Notes under the pieces: generated by a model
What the model saw: the letters and a program-made list of their open reading frames with translations, nothing else
The model's database searches: none
What the model was told of the DNA's origin: nothing
Shown: piece after piece, positions 25,677 through 32,713 of the stretch
Position numbering within the stretch: position 1 is the first letter of the stretch
Layout: every line of letters begins with the position of its first letter
Position numbers and translations under genes: made by a program
Assembly: GCF_026410385.1 (NCBI RefSeq)
Contig: NZ_JAPMLT010000002.1
Coordinates: forward strand, 1 to 64,000
Direction of reading: 5' to 3'
Source of the DNA: Tumebacillus lacus
Lineage (GTDB): Bacteria; Bacillota; Bacilli; Tumebacillales; Tumebacillaceae
Length of the DNA: 64,000 nt

Positions 25677-26121
25677 ATGGAGTGTAATTACGCGCTTAAA
25701 CAATACTACCAAGACGGTGCCGTCCTCGGCATGGCAGCCGCGATCACGGCTGCAGGTGGGTGCAAGCGGTCGAAGGGTCAGGGGGAGGTTCCAAGCGTGC
25801 CCGAGGTGACAGGCAATCTTGATCGCGACTTAACAAAGTCATATGTACGAGATATCGAGGCGAAAACGGGACTCAAAGTTCATCATGAAAGGAAACAAGA
25901 TCTACGAGGTACTCGACGAAGATATTTCAAAAGCCGAGAACAGAATGGGTATCCGTGTGCCAAATGACCTGAGACAACTGTATTCAGAGGTTTTTCATTT
26001 CCAGTTCACCACAAAATTAGTTCGGCAATTTCTCTTCAATATAGGGATGGTCAAGCAAACTGAGTCGATCTGCGGTGAAGTACTTTATCTGGTATTGGTC
26101 CAAATCATTACTGACAATTAA
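25677..26121 (+). pseudogene. Fused relics: toxin pre-tip block, broken toxin tip and SUKH-type immunity start
   Basis: 25689-25787 repeats the pre-toxin block of the nuclease toxin. Next comes a broken tip (DRDLTKSYVRDIEAKTGLKV). About 25880 a different frame takes over with KGNKIYEVLDEDISKAE and RMGIRVPNDLRQLYSEV, which resembles the start of a SUKH immunity protein, and this is cut off near 26000. No complete gene remains. It is an orphan cassette, partly decayed. Confidence 0.6.
25689..25787 (+). repeat. Pre-toxin homology block, copy 2
   Basis: Matches 22125-22223 at most positions and in the same reading phase, starting exactly at TACGCGCTTAAACA. The sequence before it is unrelated, so the block is a recombination edge. 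Confidence 0.75.
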
Positions 26122-26490
26122 CTGGCCATTCTCCTTTCTAAGTAATTGATCTGAACCATTTTCTAAAAATAACAGATTGCCACAACACCCCTTCATAATC
26201 TTCCCCATGATTTTAAACAAATACTCAAGTCCTTGATAAAAAGTGTTGCCGTATAATTGAACTCTAATGCAAACGTTAACATATAAGTTATAGTGATTTC
26301 TTACAAAATCTATGCCGGAAATATCTTCAATTTCAAAAGCCAATGAAAAGTATTCAGTTCCGATAACTATTTCTTCTTCATCATAGTGAACAGATATCTT
26401 TTCGTTCAAAGCGTCGTTTATCTTTTTTTGAATAACTTCTGCCAATGATTTGCAACTCAAATTAGATTCTAAAAACAATTCGAAATCCAT
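26017..26490 (-). CDS. Putative immunity protein (possibly SitI3-like)
   Basis: GGAGG places the start near ATG 26490, 157 residues. Sequence features: VQLYGNTFYQGLEYLFKIMG in the middle, then GNLLFLENGSDQLLRKENGQ and a C-terminal LLDHPYIEEKLP. This order (helical middle, then a D-x-x-L-L-R-x-x-G-x-L element) recalls SitI3-type immunity proteins, but I am not sure. It follows a broken WXG toxin start, so its own toxin is not in place. Confidence 0.55.
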   Translation of the reverse strand: MDFELFLESNLSCKSLAEVIQKKINDALNEKISVHYDEEEIVIGTEYFSLAFEIEDISGIDFVRNHYNLYVNVCIRVQLYGNTFYQGLEYLFKIMGKIMKGCCGNLLFLENGSDQLLRKENGQLIVSNDLDQYQIKYFTADRLSLLDHPYIEEKLPN

Positions 26491-26518
26491 ACATATCTGT
26501 CCTCCAAATACCCGTGTG

Positions 26519-26653
26519 CGTCCAGCCGTCTTGACCTTGCCGAGCATGGCTTGTCACTTGTTCAAGCTGAATCGCCTGTCTCTTCATCTCCTGCGCGGCT
26601 GCCGCAAATCGATTGGCACCGTAACGCAACGTATTTGGGTCGGCTGTAATCAA
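26519..26653 (-). pseudogene. Isolated WXG N-terminal fragment of a toxin
   Basis: TTG at 26653 behind AAGGGGA begins ITADPNTLRYGANRFAAAAQ and runs to GQDGWT, closely matching the start of the 470-residue toxin (QADPQKLKYGANRFAAGSQE to YGWTG). Homology stops right after W-T. The nuclease toxin at 21456 begins right after the missing W-T-G on the opposite strand, so the two could be halves of one gene. Confidence 0.7.
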
Positions 26654-26730
26654 ATTTTGCTGTCCCCTTCGCCTAGCAATAATTTCCACACGTATCATTT
26701 TAATAGAAAGTTACATCATCCGTCCAGATC

Positions 26731-26776
26731 GAAAAAAGCGGTGGAAGCGCCATACAGGCACTTCCACCGCTTTTTC
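26731..26776. terminator. Terminator hairpin of the GCGGTGGAAG family
   Basis: AAAAAAGCGGTGGAAGCGCC and GCACTTCCACCGCTTTTTCG. It lies between the WXG fragment and the VOC gene and can end transcription from either side. Confidence 0.8.
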
Positions 26777-26778
26777 GT

Positions 26779-27162
26779 TTACCCCTGATGGATCGAGATG
26801 AGGTTGCCGCAGGTGTCGTCGAACACGGCGAGGACACCCCACTCCGTTTCGGAGGGCAGTGTGGGGAACACCACACCCAGTTTGGACATGCGGTCGTACT
26901 CGGCTTGGACGTCGTCGACGAAGAAGGAGGTCGTCGGGATGCCTTGGGTGTAGAGCGACTCTTGGTATGCCTGGGCAGCCGGGTTGATGTTTGGCTCAAG
27001 GAGCAGTTCCAGATCGTCCGGTCCTTCCGGCGAGACGACGGTCAGCCACTTGTAGTTGCCGGCCGGCATGTCCTGCTTGACTACGAAGCCCAAGACTTCG
27101 GTGTAGAACGTGCGGGCTTTTTCCTGATCGTTGACGAAGATGCTGGTGAGTTTGATCTTCAT
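26779..27162 (-). CDS. VOC (glyoxalase/bleomycin-resistance fold) protein
   Basis: 127 residues with two beta-alpha-beta units: KLTSIFVNDQEKARTFYTEV and IPTTSFFVDDVQAEYDRMSK. The end has the usual GNLISIHQG. The metal-site residues are not complete enough to name a substrate. ATG follows GAGGACC. Single gene, GC-rich like the core genome. Confidence 0.8.
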   Translation of the reverse strand: MKIKLTSIFVNDQEKARTFYTEVLGFVVKQDMPAGNYKWLTVVSPEGPDDLELLLEPNINPAAQAYQESLYTQGIPTTSFFVDDVQAEYDRMSKLGVVFPTLPSETEWGVLAVFDDTCGNLISIHQG

Positions 27163-27317
27163 TGATGGTCCTCCCCCATGCGATGGGCTCGTGCGTGTGG
27201 CGAGCTGTACGTATTTGAATTGGATCTGTCAATTGGATGTCTGTGTCTGAGGAGAAGGTCTATCTTGTGATTTCGACGGATTGGAAGTGAGTTCCTTTCT
27301 ATCGAGAGGAAAGATCT

Positions 27318-27746
27318 TTATTCAATTGTGTCAGGTTCTGTCGGGAGTTGGAAGCCCCAGATCGGAGTGCGCTCTTCCCACATTTTTTCGAGCTCGCTGC
27401 GATCCACTTCTTTTTCGTATTCGAATCGGTCCACCATGTTAAAGCCCAGTTCCTCCGCTTGGAGGCTCGGACCACTGTGATAGAGGAGGACTCGATCCCC
27501 TGTAGTTTTTGTAACTTGGAACTGGGTTCCTTGGTAGAGGGCGTACGATGTGACGCTGTAGGCAGATTCGATCTCACTTGGAGCTACCTCTTTGTAGTAA
27601 CAGCCCTTTGTAAATTCCACGAAACCTGATTGAAGGTCCGCAGAATCAGTTGATATCAATTCAATGTTGGTTTGCCGATATGGACGGTGAGCACTGTATT
27701 CTTTGCCTTTGTATCGTGCGTTCGTACTATTTCGTGCTGCTTGCAT
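27318..27746 (-). CDS. Hypothetical protein
   Basis: ATG at 27746 lies behind GAGAGGTGAGGG. 142 residues, soluble, with many aromatic residues (GCYYKEVAPSEIESAYSVTS, YALYQGTQFQVTKTTGDRV). No family recognised. It could be another immunity-type protein given the region, but nothing proves it. Confidence 0.45.
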   Translation of the reverse strand: MQAARNSTNARYKGKEYSAHRPYRQTNIELISTDSADLQSGFVEFTKGCYYKEVAPSEIESAYSVTSYALYQGTQFQVTKTTGDRVLLYHSGPSLQAEELGFNMVDRFEYEKEVDRSELEKMWEERTPIWGFQLPTEPDTIE

Positions 27747-27801
27747 GATGTCCCTCACCTCTCGTCATCGTTTACCAACTTCCGTAAGGCTTGGCATTTT
27801 A

Positions 27802-28104
27802 CTACTCCGTCACGATTTCCACGAAGACGGGGTCCCTCTCTCCTCTTTGGAAGTGGGTGATCATGTAGGTTTCGTGTGTGGACATGGTGGACCAGATGTC
27901 GGGGTCTTTCACTTGGACTCGGATTTCTTTCCTTTGCGCGGTGTTGGGGTTGTAGCCTTGTATCCACAGTTTGTTGTCTTGTTCGTATTTGCTGACGATA
28001 GTGAATTGTGAGGTGGTGCTCGTTCTCCTTTCATAGGGAGCGATCCAGATCACAAGGAGGACGACAGCGATGGTGAGGAGGCTGTATCGAATGAGTTTGC
28101 TCAT
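27802..28104 (-). CDS. Small membrane-anchored hypothetical protein
   Basis: 100 residues with one N-terminal hydrophobic helix (YSLLTIAVVLLVIWIA) and an outside beta-rich domain (DNKLWIQGYNPNTAQRKEIR). AGAAGG directly touches the ATG, so the start is uncertain. It is divergent from the XRE-TPR regulator at 28279. No family recognised. Confidence 0.5.
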   Translation of the reverse strand: MSKLIRYSLLTIAVVLLVIWIAPYERRTSTTSQFTIVSKYEQDNKLWIQGYNPNTAQRKEIRVQVKDPDIWSTMSTHETYMITHFQRGERDPVFVEIVTE

Positions 28105-28181
28105 CCTTCTATTTTATTCCAGATTATAAAAATTTGCATCCGTCTATGATGGGTCTCTAAAATTTTGGATTTCATTTGGTA

Positions 28182-28208
28182 TTTTCTAGAGGTGTGTTGT
28201 TTTCTAGA
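28182..28208 (+). promoter_or_regulatory. Two TTTTCTAGA sites upstream of the XRE-TPR gene
   Basis: TTTTCTAGA occurs at 28182-28190 and at 28200-28208, 18 bases apart, on the same face of the helix to within about one and a half turns. A GGTAAACAA sequence follows at 28238. Possible operator for autoregulation. Confidence 0.4.
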
Positions 28209-28278
28209 ATCAGGGGTGTAAGAGGCGCGCTATACATGGTAAACAATTATTTATTACATAGAAGGATGGTGTTGTTTA

Positions 28279-29574
28279 ATGGAGATGTTTTCTTTAGGGC
28301 AGCGTATCCGCGAGTTGCGGTTGAAAAAAGGGTTGACGCAGGTCGACCTTGGCAAGGGGATCTGCACGGCGAGCATGATCTCGCAGATCGAGTCGGATCG
28401 GGCGCGGCCTTCTTATAAGATGTTGTTTGCCATCGGCGAGCGGCTCGGGGTGACGTTGGATCGGCTGTTGCTCGATGTGGAGATGAATCTGGAAGCGGTC
28501 AGCCTCTTTCGGATGGCGCGGGCGATGGTGGCCGGCAAGGAGTATGCGACGGCGATCCCCCTGCTGCGGGAGTTGATCGAGATGCCGCGGGCGCAGGTGT
28601 CGCAGATGGATCTGCTGCTCGATCTCGGGGAGTGTCTGCTGCACACGGGGTCGTATGCGGAGGCGGAGCAAGCGTTGTTGCAGGTGCAAGAAGTGGCGGT
28701 GGTACGGCGGGATGCGCGGGTGGCGGCGTTGGTGCTTCGGCTTCTGGGGCAGTTGGAGTATGCGCGCAAACGCTATTCGTTGGCGGTGTATCTCTGGACG
28801 AAGGGGCTCCAGGAGGCGGACAAAATGGAGGAGCCGGACGCGTATCTGCGGGCCGGGCTGCTCTACTTACTGGGGGAGGCGCACACGAGGGTCGGGCAAC
28901 GGGAGCAGGCGCTGACTTCGCTGGAGGAAGCGGCGCGGATGTATGAGGGGTTGGACAGCCTGTATGAGATGGGACATGCGTATCTGGGCCTTGGAATCTC
29001 GTATCAAAAGGCGGCCGATCTGGAGCGGTCGGTGGAGTATTCCAATCGGGCGATCGGGATCTTTGAGGGGTTGGACAATCTGCTGATGACGTTGGAGCAT
29101 CAGGTGACGTGCGCGACGTTGTACGGACAGACGGGTCGCGTGGACGAGGCGAAGCAGATGTTTACCGGGGCGATCCGGCAGTTGCGCGAGTTGGGTCGGA
29201 CGGAGGAGCTGGGACGTGCGTTGGTGGAGCATGCGGCGTTTTGTCAGACGCAAGGGCGGCTCGGGGAGGCGGAGACGGCGTGCTTGGAGGCGCGTGGGTT
29301 GTTGCCGGAGCAGCACGTATATCAGGCGCGGCTCAGTCGCGTGCTGGCCCGCGTCGATCTGGAACGCGACGAGCAGGCGCAGGCGATCCGGCGATATCAG
29401 GCGGCCGCCGATGCGTTTGCCCAGGCGGAGGAGGTCGGTGAATGGGGCGACACGTTGCATGAGCTGTCGTTGCTGTATGCGCGGCAGAATGAGTATGCGG
29501 AGGCGTTGCGGATCTTGGACCACGTGCGGACGGAGACACAGGTGGCGATGGAGCAGAGAGGGGTCGCGTTGTGA
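28279..29574 (+). CDS. XRE-TPR transcription regulator
   Basis: Residues about 6-62 are an XRE helix-turn-helix (LGQRIRELRLKKGLTQVDLG, SMISQIESDRARPSY, GVTLDRLLLD). The rest is a series of TPRs (for example AYLGLGISYQKAADLERSVE). Length of 431 residues and layout match peptide-sensing RRNPP regulators. Unlike the regulator at 19561, no peptide gene is visible downstream; a terminator follows at once. The TPR part is GC-rich throughout. Confidence 0.8.
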   Translation: MEMFSLGQRIRELRLKKGLTQVDLGKGICTASMISQIESDRARPSYKMLFAIGERLGVTLDRLLLDVEMNLEAVSLFRMARAMVAGKEYATAIPLLRELIEMPRAQVSQMDLLLDLGECLLHTGSYAEAEQALLQVQEVAVVRRDARVAALVLRLLGQLEYARKRYSLAVYLWTKGLQEADKMEEPDAYLRAGLLYLLGEAHTRVGQREQALTSLEEAARMYEGLDSLYEMGHAYLGLGISYQKAADLERSVEYSNRAIGIFEGLDNLLMTLEHQVTCATLYGQTGRVDEAKQMFTGAIRQLRELGRTEELGRALVEHAAFCQTQGRLGEAETACLEARGLLPEQHVYQARLSRVLARVDLERDEQAQAIRRYQAAADAFAQAEEVGEWGDTLHELSLLYARQNEYAEALRILDHVRTETQVAMEQRGVAL

Positions 29575-29580
29575 GGGAAG

Positions 29581-29628
29581 AGAAAAAGCGGTGGAAGGCG
29601 CGAAGGGGGCGCTTCCACCGCTTTTTTG
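29581..29628. terminator. Terminator hairpin of the GCGGTGGAAG family
   Basis: AAAAAGCGGTGGAAGGCGCG with GCGCTTCCACCGCTTTTTT. It ends the regulator gene and, on the other strand, the gene at 29641. Confidence 0.8.
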
Positions 29629-29640
29629 TGTAAGGGACTG

Positions 29641-30108
29641 TTAGAGACCTTTCGCTTTTACGTCCTCGATCCGTTGCATTTCCAGTTGGTAGATGGATGG
29701 CGGGATGGGCATGTTCATGCCGAGGATGGAGATGTCCGGGTCTTGGGTATGGACCTCTCGTTCGTCGTTCTCATTGATCGACATGTATGCGACGATCTTG
29801 TTGCCACGGTAGATGTTGATCTGGATGTGCTCGGCACCGACGTCTTTCTTGTATTCTTTCTTATGGCTGTACACTTCGGCGATGACGTTGCCGTATTTTT
29901 CGTTTGCTTCGGTGCTGGTTTTGTACGTTGCATCGATCACCAGCGTCGGTTGGGGGTCTTGCTGCGTTTGGACGGCTACGACTTCGGTATATCCCTTTGC
30001 ATGCAGTTTGTCTTTTACGGCATCTGCGGGGTCGGAGGACCGGGCCGTGGTTGCAAGGAAGACGAAAACAAGCAAGGCGAGCGTGCCAAACAGGATTTTT
30101 TTATTCAA
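29641..30108 (-). CDS. Secreted or membrane-anchored hypothetical protein
   Basis: TTG at 30108 follows GGAAGGAGTG. The 155 residues begin with a signal-like segment (NKKILFGTLALLVFVFLATT) and continue in a mixed domain (GYTEVVAVQTQQDPQPTLVI, AEHIQINIYRGNKIVAYMSI). The pattern resembles small DUF4030-type exported Bacillus proteins, but the match is not firm. It follows the DUF5412 gene by 5 bases in one operon. Confidence 0.55.
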   Translation of the reverse strand: MNKKILFGTLALLVFVFLATTARSSDPADAVKDKLHAKGYTEVVAVQTQQDPQPTLVIDATYKTSTEANEKYGNVIAEVYSHKKEYKKDVGAEHIQINIYRGNKIVAYMSINENDEREVHTQDPDISILGMNMPIPPSIYQLEMQRIEDVKAKGL

Positions 30109-30113
30109 GTCGT

Positions 30114-30479
30114 TCACTCCTTCCCTCTTCGCCAGTCGTACTGCTCGTTTCGTACGTCTAAGACTCGGCCGTTGATGGTTACGGTGTGGGAGTCGAGCCA
30201 CTCTGTGCGTACGTCCTGCTCGCGGTAAGCCCAGTAGATGTTTTTCCTTTCGGAGGTGTGGTGGTTTACCAGTTCGCCTCGGATGCTGTAGGCCGTGGTG
30301 GCTCCGCCGTTTGTGAGGTAGAAGTGGATCGTGTAGGTCTCCTCCGGTGACGTCGTGCTGGTCAGCCACTCTCCCTCGGGCAGTCGGCTCATGGAGAAGA
30401 ACAGCGTGTAGACGATGTAGGCTAGCAGTCCGCCCACAAGGAGCAGCATCGTCGCGCAGCCCAGCAGCCATTTTTTCAA
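30114..30479 (-). CDS. DUF5412-family membrane-anchored protein
   Basis: 121 residues: an N-terminal hydrophobic helix (GCATMLLLVGGLLAYIVYTL), then PEGEWLTSTTSPEETYTIHF, TNGGATTAYSIRGELVN, RKNIYWAYRE and TINGRVLDV, the DUF5412 pattern. Function unknown; an outward-facing domain is likely. First gene of a two-gene unit. Confidence 0.7.
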   Translation of the reverse strand: MKKWLLGCATMLLLVGGLLAYIVYTLFFSMSRLPEGEWLTSTTSPEETYTIHFYLTNGGATTAYSIRGELVNHHTSERKNIYWAYREQDVRTEWLDSHTVTINGRVLDVRNEQYDWRRGKE

Positions 30480-30510
30480 ACAGGTCCCCCTCCTTCCCTT
30501 CTATATATAG

Positions 30511-30546
30511 AAGAGCCCGCTCTCCTTATGAGAGAGCGGGCTTTCG
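30511..30546 (-). terminator. Terminator of the biosynthetic operon
   Basis: AGCCCGCTCTC and GAGAGCGGGCT form an 11-bp stem. On the minus strand it is followed by TCTTCTAT. It lies 12 bases past the permease stop. Confidence 0.7.
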
Positions 30547-30558
30547 CTATGTGTTTTC

Positions 30559-31836
30559 CTATGCTTGGTGCTGTTGGACGGAGTTTTTGTCGCCGGTCAT
30601 TTTCTTCGCCAGGAAGAAGCCGGCGATGATGATGATCGGGTAGATGACGACCCAGCCAACAAACGGGAAGACAGCAGCGGTCAGCAGGAAGGACAGCCAA
30701 GAGATGGCGACGCCGCCTTTGGTGTCTTTCAGGAGCTTGATGCCCGCTGCGCAACCGCCGAGGTACACCAGCAGGAAGGTCGCGTTCGGGAACTGGATGA
30801 TCGTCTTCAGCGGGACGAGGCCCGACCAGTAGACGGAGATGACGATCACGAAGCAGCAGGTCAGGAAGCCAAGACCGCCCAGCGGGGTCTGGTACTTCTT
30901 GCTCAGGATGCCGAGGATCTTCGGTGCGTCACCGCTGGATGCCAGCGAGTACGCGAGACGGGATGCAGCACCCACGTAAGCGATGATCGTCGCGAGGCAG
31001 ATGAAGACGGCGGTGATCCCGATGACGATGGCGCCGCCGGTGCCGAGGATCTTGTCGACGACGAGAACGAGCGAGACTTCGGAGCCGGAGCCGCCGTAGG
31101 ACTTGGTGCCGACGGTCGCCAGCGCGGTCAGGAAGTACAGACCGCCGACGAGGAACGCGGAGTAGGTGACGCCGCGAACCGCTTCACGCTTCGGATCTTT
31201 GAACTCAGCCGAGAGATGGGAGATCGCTTCCCAGCCGATGAAGCACCAGTACAGGATCGCGGCCGCTTGGCCGATGGAGACCCAGTCACCGGTCATGAAC
31301 GGCTGGAAGTTCGCCGCTTCGATGTTCGGAATCGAGCCAAAGCCGGTCAGGAGCAGAACGCAGACAATCGCTGCGACGACGGCGACTTGGATCGCGCCGG
31401 CGACTTTCATACCGAGAAGGTTGACGATGAGACCGATAAGCAACATGCCGATGCAAATGAACATGCGTACGTTTTGTTCCCAGCCAAACGCCGAAGCGAG
31501 GTAGCCGGAGCCGGTGATCGCGATGACCGGTGCCCCGATCGGGACGGACATCAGGAAGAACCAGCCGATCAACGAGCCGGCCTTCGGGCCGAACGCGTTG
31601 GTCACGAAGGTGGAGACGCCGCCTGCGCTCGGGAACTTGGCAGCCAAGAGGCCCATGACGAGCGCCATCGGCAGCACGAGCAGGGCCATCAGCCCCCACG
31701 CGATCAGGGATGCCGGACCGGCGATGTCGGCAGCCAGGCCCGGGACGAGCAGGACCCCGGAGCCGAGGACCGCACCGATGTTCAGCGCGATGACCTGCGG
31801 CAAGCCGATGGTCTTTTTAAATTCTGCTTTTTCCAT
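30559..31836 (-). CDS. APC-superfamily amino acid permease/exporter (YjeH-like)
   Basis: About 12 hydrophobic helices in 425 residues. The APC signature is at the start: LPQVIALNIGAVLGSGVLLV, then GPASLIAWGLMALLVLPMAL and AKFPSAGGVSTFVTNAFGP. The closest type I recall is YjeH, an exporter of neutral amino acids. AAAGGAG precedes the ATG. It is last in a seven-gene operon of biosynthetic genes, so it probably exports the product or takes up an amino-acid precursor. Confidence 0.8.
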   Translation of the reverse strand: MEKAEFKKTIGLPQVIALNIGAVLGSGVLLVPGLAADIAGPASLIAWGLMALLVLPMALVMGLLAAKFPSAGGVSTFVTNAFGPKAGSLIGWFFLMSVPIGAPVIAITGSGYLASAFGWEQNVRMFICIGMLLIGLIVNLLGMKVAGAIQVAVVAAIVCVLLLTGFGSIPNIEAANFQPFMTGDWVSIGQAAAILYWCFIGWEAISHLSAEFKDPKREAVRGVTYSAFLVGGLYFLTALATVGTKSYGGSGSEVSLVLVVDKILGTGGAIVIGITAVFICLATIIAYVGAASRLAYSLASSGDAPKILGILSKKYQTPLGGLGFLTCCFVIVISVYWSGLVPLKTIIQFPNATFLLVYLGGCAAGIKLLKDTKGGVAISWLSFLLTAAVFPFVGWVVIYPIIIIAGFFLAKKMTGDKNSVQQHQA

Positions 31837-31859
31837 GTTGTTTGTACTCCTTTGTTCAC

Positions 31860-32696
31860 TTATTTGGACAGGTAGCCCACTGCGTGCGGTTGGTCAAAGG
31901 TGCGAACAAACTCTTCCGCAAAGTTGCCGCTGGAGACGGCCGCGACCGGTCCGATCATCTCGATGCCGTAGTCGTCGCCGATCTTGATCTGCAAGGTGCC
32001 GCCCGCCATATGGACGGTGACCTGCTCGTCGACGAGGCCGAGCTTTCTGGCAGCAGCCGCCGCTGCGCAAGAAGAGCTGCCCGATGCGAGGGTATAGCCT
32101 GCCCCCCGCTCCCAGATCTCGATCTGGATGTTTTGACGGTCGAGAACTTTCAGGATCTGCATGTTGGTGCGGTTCGGGAACAGCGAATGGTTTTCGATCT
32201 GCGGCCCGATCTGTTTGGCCAGTTCCGCCGTCACGTCGTCGACCGGGATGACGCAGTGCGGGTTGCCCATCGAGACGCAGGTGGTCTGATAGGTGACGCC
32301 GTCCACCTCAATCGCCGGTGCCATCGGGAAGGTGGCGGTGCCCATCTCGATCTGCAGGTGCGTTTCCTTGTCGATGACGAGGCATCGCACGACGCCGCCT
32401 TTGGTGACGATCTCAAACGGTTCGCCGATCTTGCGGTAGCCCGCGTCGATCAGATACCGGGTGAAGATGCGCACGCCGTTGCCGCTCTTTTCCGCTTCCC
32501 CGCCGTCGGGGTTGTAGATGTGGAACGTCAGCGTGCCGTCCGATTCAAACGGTCCGTAGAGGATGCCGTCCGACCCTTCGCCAAAGTGGGCGGTGCAGAT
32601 CGCCCGGATCGCATCCGGTGTCAGGTTGATCTGTGTCTTGTTCGGGTCCATGACCAGGTAGTCGTTGCCAAGACCGTGGTAGCGATAGAAATCCAT
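31860..32696 (-). CDS. DapF-like enzyme with both catalytic cysteines replaced by serine
   Basis: The diaminopimelate-epimerase fold is clear: GLGNDYLVMD at the start, NPDGGEAEKSGNGVRIF, and ERGAGYTLASGSSSCAA. In true DapF the two acid/base residues are cysteines in the MCGNG and LACGTG motifs. Here both are serine (KSGNG, LASGSSS) and the Glu of GETLAC is Tyr. Ordinary epimerisation of diaminopimelate is therefore unlikely. A related precedent is the proline-racemase fold, where Cys-to-Thr makes a dehydratase. No ribosome site is visible; translation may be coupled to the upstream gene. Confidence 0.85.
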   Translation of the reverse strand: MDFYRYHGLGNDYLVMDPNKTQINLTPDAIRAICTAHFGEGSDGILYGPFESDGTLTFHIYNPDGGEAEKSGNGVRIFTRYLIDAGYRKIGEPFEIVTKGGVVRCLVIDKETHLQIEMGTATFPMAPAIEVDGVTYQTTCVSMGNPHCVIPVDDVTAELAKQIGPQIENHSLFPNRTNMQILKVLDRQNIQIEIWERGAGYTLASGSSSCAAAAAARKLGLVDEQVTVHMAGGTLQIKIGDDYGIEMIGPVAAVSSGNFAEEFVRTFDQPHAVGYLSK

Positions 32697-32713
32697 GAAG
32701 ATGAACGAGGGGC

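Noticed and set aside
23276..29628. Repeated hairpins as a CRISPR array or insertion-sequence ends
   Set aside because: Spacing is in kilobases, each lies at a gene end with a T-tract, and no transposase is present.
29641..30471. A single 276-residue protein covering both small genes
   Set aside because: Its first 121 residues are the DUF5412 gene read out of phase. The TTG at 30108 with GGAAGGAG and a signal segment is a better start.
31860..32696. Plain diaminopimelate epimerase for lysine synthesis
   Set aside because: Both catalytic cysteines are serine and no other lysine genes are near.
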